Shown: piece after piece, positions 59,797 through 64,000 of the stretch
Layout: each line of letters starts with the position of its first letter
Position numbering within the stretch: the stretch's first letter is position 1
The notes under the pieces: generated by a model
Told to the model about the DNA's origin: nothing
Database searches by the model: none
What the model saw: the letters and a program-made list of their open reading frames with translations, nothing else
NCBI GenBank assembly: GCA_037176845.1
Contig: JAYKXP010000014.1
Location: forward strand, 744,001-808,000
DNA: 64,000 nucleotides
Direction: 5' to 3'
Source: Paramarasmius palmivorus
Lineage: Eukaryota; Basidiomycota; Agaricomycetes; Agaricales; Marasmiaceae
Made by a program: the position numbers and the translations under genes

Positions 59797-62700
59797 ATGT
59801 CCGACCGTTTTTCCCTTTTCCCCCAAAATACCTCGAACCTGAACCCATCCATGATTCCCCACCATCTTTCTCTCGGACAACAGCATCATCTCCAGCAACA
59901 GCAACAACAACAAGCGGATGGTCCTCATCTAGGCATGAATTCCGCTTTCGAACGACAGCAAATGTGGATCCAGCAGCAGCAGCAGCACCAGCAGCAACAG
60001 ATGTTGATGAGAAATCAACAACAGGGTGGACCCGACATGGCCAGTGGTCCAATGCAGCAGCAGGTGTGTATCATATTACTATTCGTCTCATTTTTTCCCT
60101 GCGTATCCTGTCTCTTCGTAGCTGTCGTGGTAACCGAGTAGCATCTTCTCAAGTCCGACCATTCTCCACTTCTTCATTACGTTTCCATGTTTCCCGTACG
60201 AAGACTCAACTCTTCCTTCTTAGATGGCAGACTTATTACGCAGTCAGAGCATGAACCGAATGCAAAGCCAGCAGCAGCCTTTCGGTCTTGGTATGGGGCA
60301 TCCAGGCTTGAATCACAACCAACCGTCTACCTCGTTTCTCGACCAATCTAATCAGGGCAACCCCCAGAACCGTATGTCCCCACTTGGTTTCGCCAATAAC
60401 ATGGGCCCCGGCGGCGCTCCAGGACAAAATACTTCGAATTTCAATGGCGCCATGAACCGAAACATGATGCTTCAGGCTCTCCAGAATAATCAGAGTCATA
60501 ATCGTCAGCTCGAACTCATGGGACTCGCCCAAAATCAGCAAAACCAGAATAGTCCTCTTAATCTCCCAAATCGATTGGTAGCAGGAGGTATGCCTCCTCA
60601 TCAAGCTCCAGGAGGCGGATTTAATGGACCTCCTGGCATGAACCAAGGGGTTCCTCAGCAGGGCGACCTGTTTCCGAACGGTGGTCCTGGATCCAATGAA
60701 GCCATGAGGAGACCTTCGCCGTCACATTTACCGCAGCAGCACCAACCACAACCACCGGTCGGTCCTACCGGCAGACCGACCGGCCCCTCGCCGCCTGGCC
60801 AGATGGGTATACCTAATGGCCCCAGACGTATTATCACTCTTTCCGACCTCCAGGAGCGTAGTCAGTTCATGGGCCAGAACATTCAGAGTATCGAATTCCA
60901 GATGCGCAATCTGGCGTCTGCCCGCGCAACGATGACAGATCAGATATTTACACAGAAGATGAGGACGTTACAGCTCGAAATCACTCAGAGGAAAGAGGGT
61001 CTCACCAAGATTAACCAGCTAATGAATCAAATGACCACCTCTGGGAAAACAACGATGTGAGTAAACATGTATTTTTCCGAGGATGTACTGGAATTGATAG
61101 CTGTTCTATTCAGGACATTACCCCTCCCGCAAAGCGCGCCCGGACCATCATGGATGGCAAATCAATCCATGCCAGGCAGTTCATTGCAGCAGCCGCCATT
61201 CGGCGGGAATGGTAACATGTCTGGGCCTATTGGCCAACCCTCGCTACAAACCAATGGGCAGCCCTCTCCTTCACCAGCGCACGCTTCTCCTAGTAGCCTT
61301 GGAACCCCAAGATCCGGACCGCCTGCGAATGCGCCACCATTCCCGAATCAAGTTCCACCCAACATGAATTTCCCACAAGCCAATTCGCAAGGTTCTCCGT
61401 CTGCTTCGGGTGCCAACGGTCTTGGTAACAATGCCAACGGAGGCGCAATTGGAAACAGCGTACCGCAAGGTCTCCCTTTCAATCTTCTCGGTCCCATCCC
61501 ACCCTTGGCCAAGGAAAGGTTCGGTAGTTCGTACAAGAACTTTTGCGCACAGAAGAACATTACGCACGAGCAACGTTTACTTTCGATTGACAATCTCACT
61601 ATCGATCTCTATGCCCTTCATGTCGAAGTCATGAAAGAAGGAGGTGCTAACTTGGTCCGTAGTGCTCTTTTGTCATTTTTACCTCTACGCTAACCCAGCT
61701 CCAAGGTTCAACAAAAGGATCTGTGGCCTATCATTGCCGGTCGATTGGGCTGTGTTCAATTTCCTGGTGAACCGCCGAAGTCAGGACCGGCGGCTGCCAA
61801 CCAACTTGCACATGTCTACAGGGAATATCTCATGGAGTTTGATCGCATCTACATGGCTTCTTTTGCTGATCAACGGCGCAAGACTTTCGCACAACAGATG
61901 GTGCAAAACCCAATCTTCACCAAGTTCACCGCTCCCCAGATCAAGACCCTTGTCGAATTTTCGAACAAATCTGTTCCGGAAATGCGAATGGCTAACATGC
62001 CCGAGGAGCTCATACGTGCAGTGGAGGGACACAGACAGCACCTTCAAGTATTAGCGCGAGAACAAAACTTGTTTCGCACAATGTTGACAATGAAGAGCGG
62101 CCAACAGGGAAACGGCGGCATGCCTATGGTCCCTCCTGATGGCGGGATGTCGGTCAAACCTCCCTTCTCCGGCTCTCCTCAACCTTCCAATATAAATGGC
62201 GTTATGCCTCCTGGTCCGCCGTTCATACCGGGTAATACAGCCCCTTTGGGTCCACACCCGACACCATCTCAACAGGGCCTCCAGCAAGCTCTCCTTGACG
62301 TTCATACAATGAGGCAGGATTATCTCCAACGATGTAAGCGTTTTCGGTTTCATTTATGGTATCCCAACTCATTGCTATCACAGGCATACCCAACCTTCAG
62401 ACGGTTGATGTACCAGCTGAACAGCGACTCGAGTATAACAGTCTTCTAGAGCAGGTTCATAGTAGAGCCACCGCCATGGAACAGAAACTTTCCTACCTCC
62501 ATTTAGTGGGGAAGAGCGAACAAAATACTAGACTTGTCATCTCAAAGGTAGTCAATCCAAATTTTCATGTCTTCGGTTCTTATTAATTAATTATCATTAT
62601 TATAGGTGATCAATGTACAACACCAACGTACAATGATAGGTTACAGCAACCCACGATTCATCATGACTCTAGATGACCTAAGAAAGGCGAATCAAGTCAT

Positions 62701-63886
62701 CCAAACTGCTCTCGATTTCGTGAGCAATGCCTTCAAGCAACAGACTGGGGGAATTCCTCCCAACTCCGCACCCCCGAGCACACAGATCCGACAAACTCCC
62801 AATCCCACGGCCCATCAACACCCGTCACCGCAGGCTCATCAGTCTAGCCCGCTCGCAAATCCTGTTCTCAATCGTCCCGTCAATCTCCAACAACTTCCTG
62901 CCCCAATCAAGAGAGCTCCTTCGAAGGGTTCGGCTTCTTCTCCAAAGGATATTTCCACCCCACCCCCTGCAAATGCCTCTACCCCTAATGCTCCTACCCC
63001 GACTCATAACGTCGGGTCCCCACAGACTCCCAAGTCTCCCAAGACTAAGGCCCCTGCGAAACCTCGACAACAGCAACAGAAACGTCGCCTCTCTAGCGTC
63101 TCCAAACACCCTTCCACACCAACCACTGAACCTGCACAGATCCCTGCCCCTACCAATGGTGTTAAGCGGCCTCGTGAAGAAGAGGAACCTTCTCCGCCCA
63201 ATGTTGGTGGTTCATCTTCCACTCCGACCGTTCCGGGACCCCCAGGCGCCACGAATGAGCCTTCACCTCCCAAGCGAGTGAAGACCGATTGGGAAGGTTC
63301 TATCAGTGACGAACTGAAGAAAAAAACGGAAGCAGTAGAGAACATCAAAACAGAAGAGGAAGCCAGTAGTTTCCTCGAACAGATGTTTAGCTCTGTAAGC
63401 AACATTGCGGACGGTACTGCCGGCGGCCTACCGGCAGAGTTTTGCCAGACGCTTGACGCAATTTTCAAGGGCGTCAGCACCATACCAGACAGTGAAGGCT
63501 CGGGCGATGTGTCTTCAATACTCGGTGGCGATATCATTGGACGAAGCTCACCATCTCCCGTCAAGGATGAATTTGTTGAGTTCTTCGATTTTTCATCCTT
63601 TGGCGCTGCACAGGAAGGAGACGAGTCTGATTCAAAGGCCGACACACCCGATCTCATTCCATCCTCGTCGACAAATCCCAGTCCAGAATCTAACCACGAA
63701 TCCGACCCTACATTGCATGTTTTGAACGATATGAAGTCAGAGGAAATCTCTGATCCATTACGGCTTGGCACACTGAAGGAAATAGATGGGGGCGAGTCAG
63801 CATACTATCAATCTCATGAATGGAAGTGGGAGTCATCCATGGCAACCCTAGATCAACCTTGGGCAATGTTACATAATTCGGAGTAA
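59797..63886 (+). CDS. SWI1: ARID-domain chromatin-remodelling subunit (SWI1-like)
   Basis: A subunit of the SWI/SNF nucleosome remodeller (ARID1 class). Exons: 59797–60063, 60224–61056, 61114–61654, 61706–62333, 62384–62547, 62606–63886; 1237 aa. The N-terminal 500 residues are Gln/Asn/Gly/Pro-rich, like the prion-like N-terminus of yeast Swi1. The ARID domain at about 520–630 has CAQKNITHEQRLLSIDNLTI, LYALHVEVMKEGGANL, VQQKDLWPIIAGRLG and ANQLAHVYREYLMEFDRIYM. The tail holds a Lys/Arg block (PRQQQQKRRLSS), GVKRPREEEEPSPP, PPKRVKTDWEG and an acidic FVEFFDFSSFG motif near the end that could activate. The ATG at 59797 (MSDRFSLFPQN) is the first in frame. Confidence 0.9.
59878..60063 (+). repeat. 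CAG/CAA-rich polyglutamine coding tract
   Basis: Runs of cag and caa code interrupted poly-Gln in the SWI1-like N-terminus. Such tracts vary in length between strains and can drive self-association. Confidence 0.75.
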
Positions 63887-64000
63887 GGATTATGGTACCT
63901 CTTTCTTTCGTCGAGGCCTGCTCCTGATTCGGATCTTCCATCTACTTCTATCGTTATGTACACTTCTACCTATATCTATCAGCATTTCTTAATCACCTCT
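63887..64000 (+). other. 3' flank of SWI1-like gene
   Basis: T/C-rich sequence after the stop codon, likely 3' UTR; no further gene is seen before the window ends. Confidence 0.5.

Noticed and set aside
59593..60052. Two Ser/Val-rich minus-strand frames upstream of and overlapping SWI1
   Set aside because: They overlap the SWI1 first exon antisense and carry no motif.
63004..63771. 255-codon minus-strand frame
   Set aside because: Antisense of the SWI1-like C-terminal exon, which itself has clear coding features.

Overview
The window is nuclear DNA of a mushroom-forming basidiomycete (Agaricomycetes). Genes are split by many short introns (mostly 46–60 nt, 5' GT/3' AG, with CTNAC-like branch sites), lie a few dozen to a few hundred bases apart on both strands, and include a hom-type homeodomain regulator and a fungal Zn2Cys6 regulator. 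No species can be named from this. I rebuilt 27 complete protein genes exon by exon, with reading frame kept across every junction, plus one gene cut by the left edge. About 134 coding introns were placed. I saw no rRNA, tRNA, CRISPR array or recognisable transposon.

Layout. 1–6.1 kb (minus strand): a truncated unknown protein and a vacuolar-type Ca2+-ATPase. 6.1–10.9 kb: gene-poor, with exon-like fragments that look like a decayed or orphan gene. 10.9–24.5 kb: NAD-dependent epimerase/dehydratase, inositol polyphosphate 5-phosphatase, Ubp10-type deubiquitinase, trehalose-6-phosphate synthase, ribosomal protein P0 and a mitochondrial helical-repeat protein. 25–34.3 kb: NPT1, exosome RRP41, tRNA m7G methyltransferase TRM8, citrate synthase, a ZNF830-like protein, COX10 and U1-70K. 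34.3–38.1 kb: a long upstream region and the homeodomain factor. 38.5–49.7 kb: TIM13, JJJ1, PRP18, COX12, sulfite oxidase, eIF4B and L-fuconate dehydratase. 49.8–64 kb: threonyl-tRNA synthetase, RPN7, the Zn2Cys6 factor, a TMEM41-type membrane protein and the SWI1-like ARID protein.

Most genes are conserved housekeeping genes of two kinds: mitochondrial (COX10, COX12, TIM13, citrate synthase) and RNA/ribosome (U1-70K, PRP18, RRP41, TRM8, P0, JJJ1, ThrRS, eIF4B). Several start back to back from very short shared promoters, and four of these pairs join one gene of each kind.

The most notable signal is in splicing. Six introns must use a GC donor (GCAAGT or GCGAGT) to keep conserved protein motifs intact. 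One of them lies inside the zinc cluster of the Zn2Cys6 regulator, where a competing in-frame GT donor would insert 13 residues and break the zinc-binding spacing. I did not find a clearly new biological system; this possible splice switch and the orphan exons at 9.4–10.2 kb are the best candidates for follow-up.
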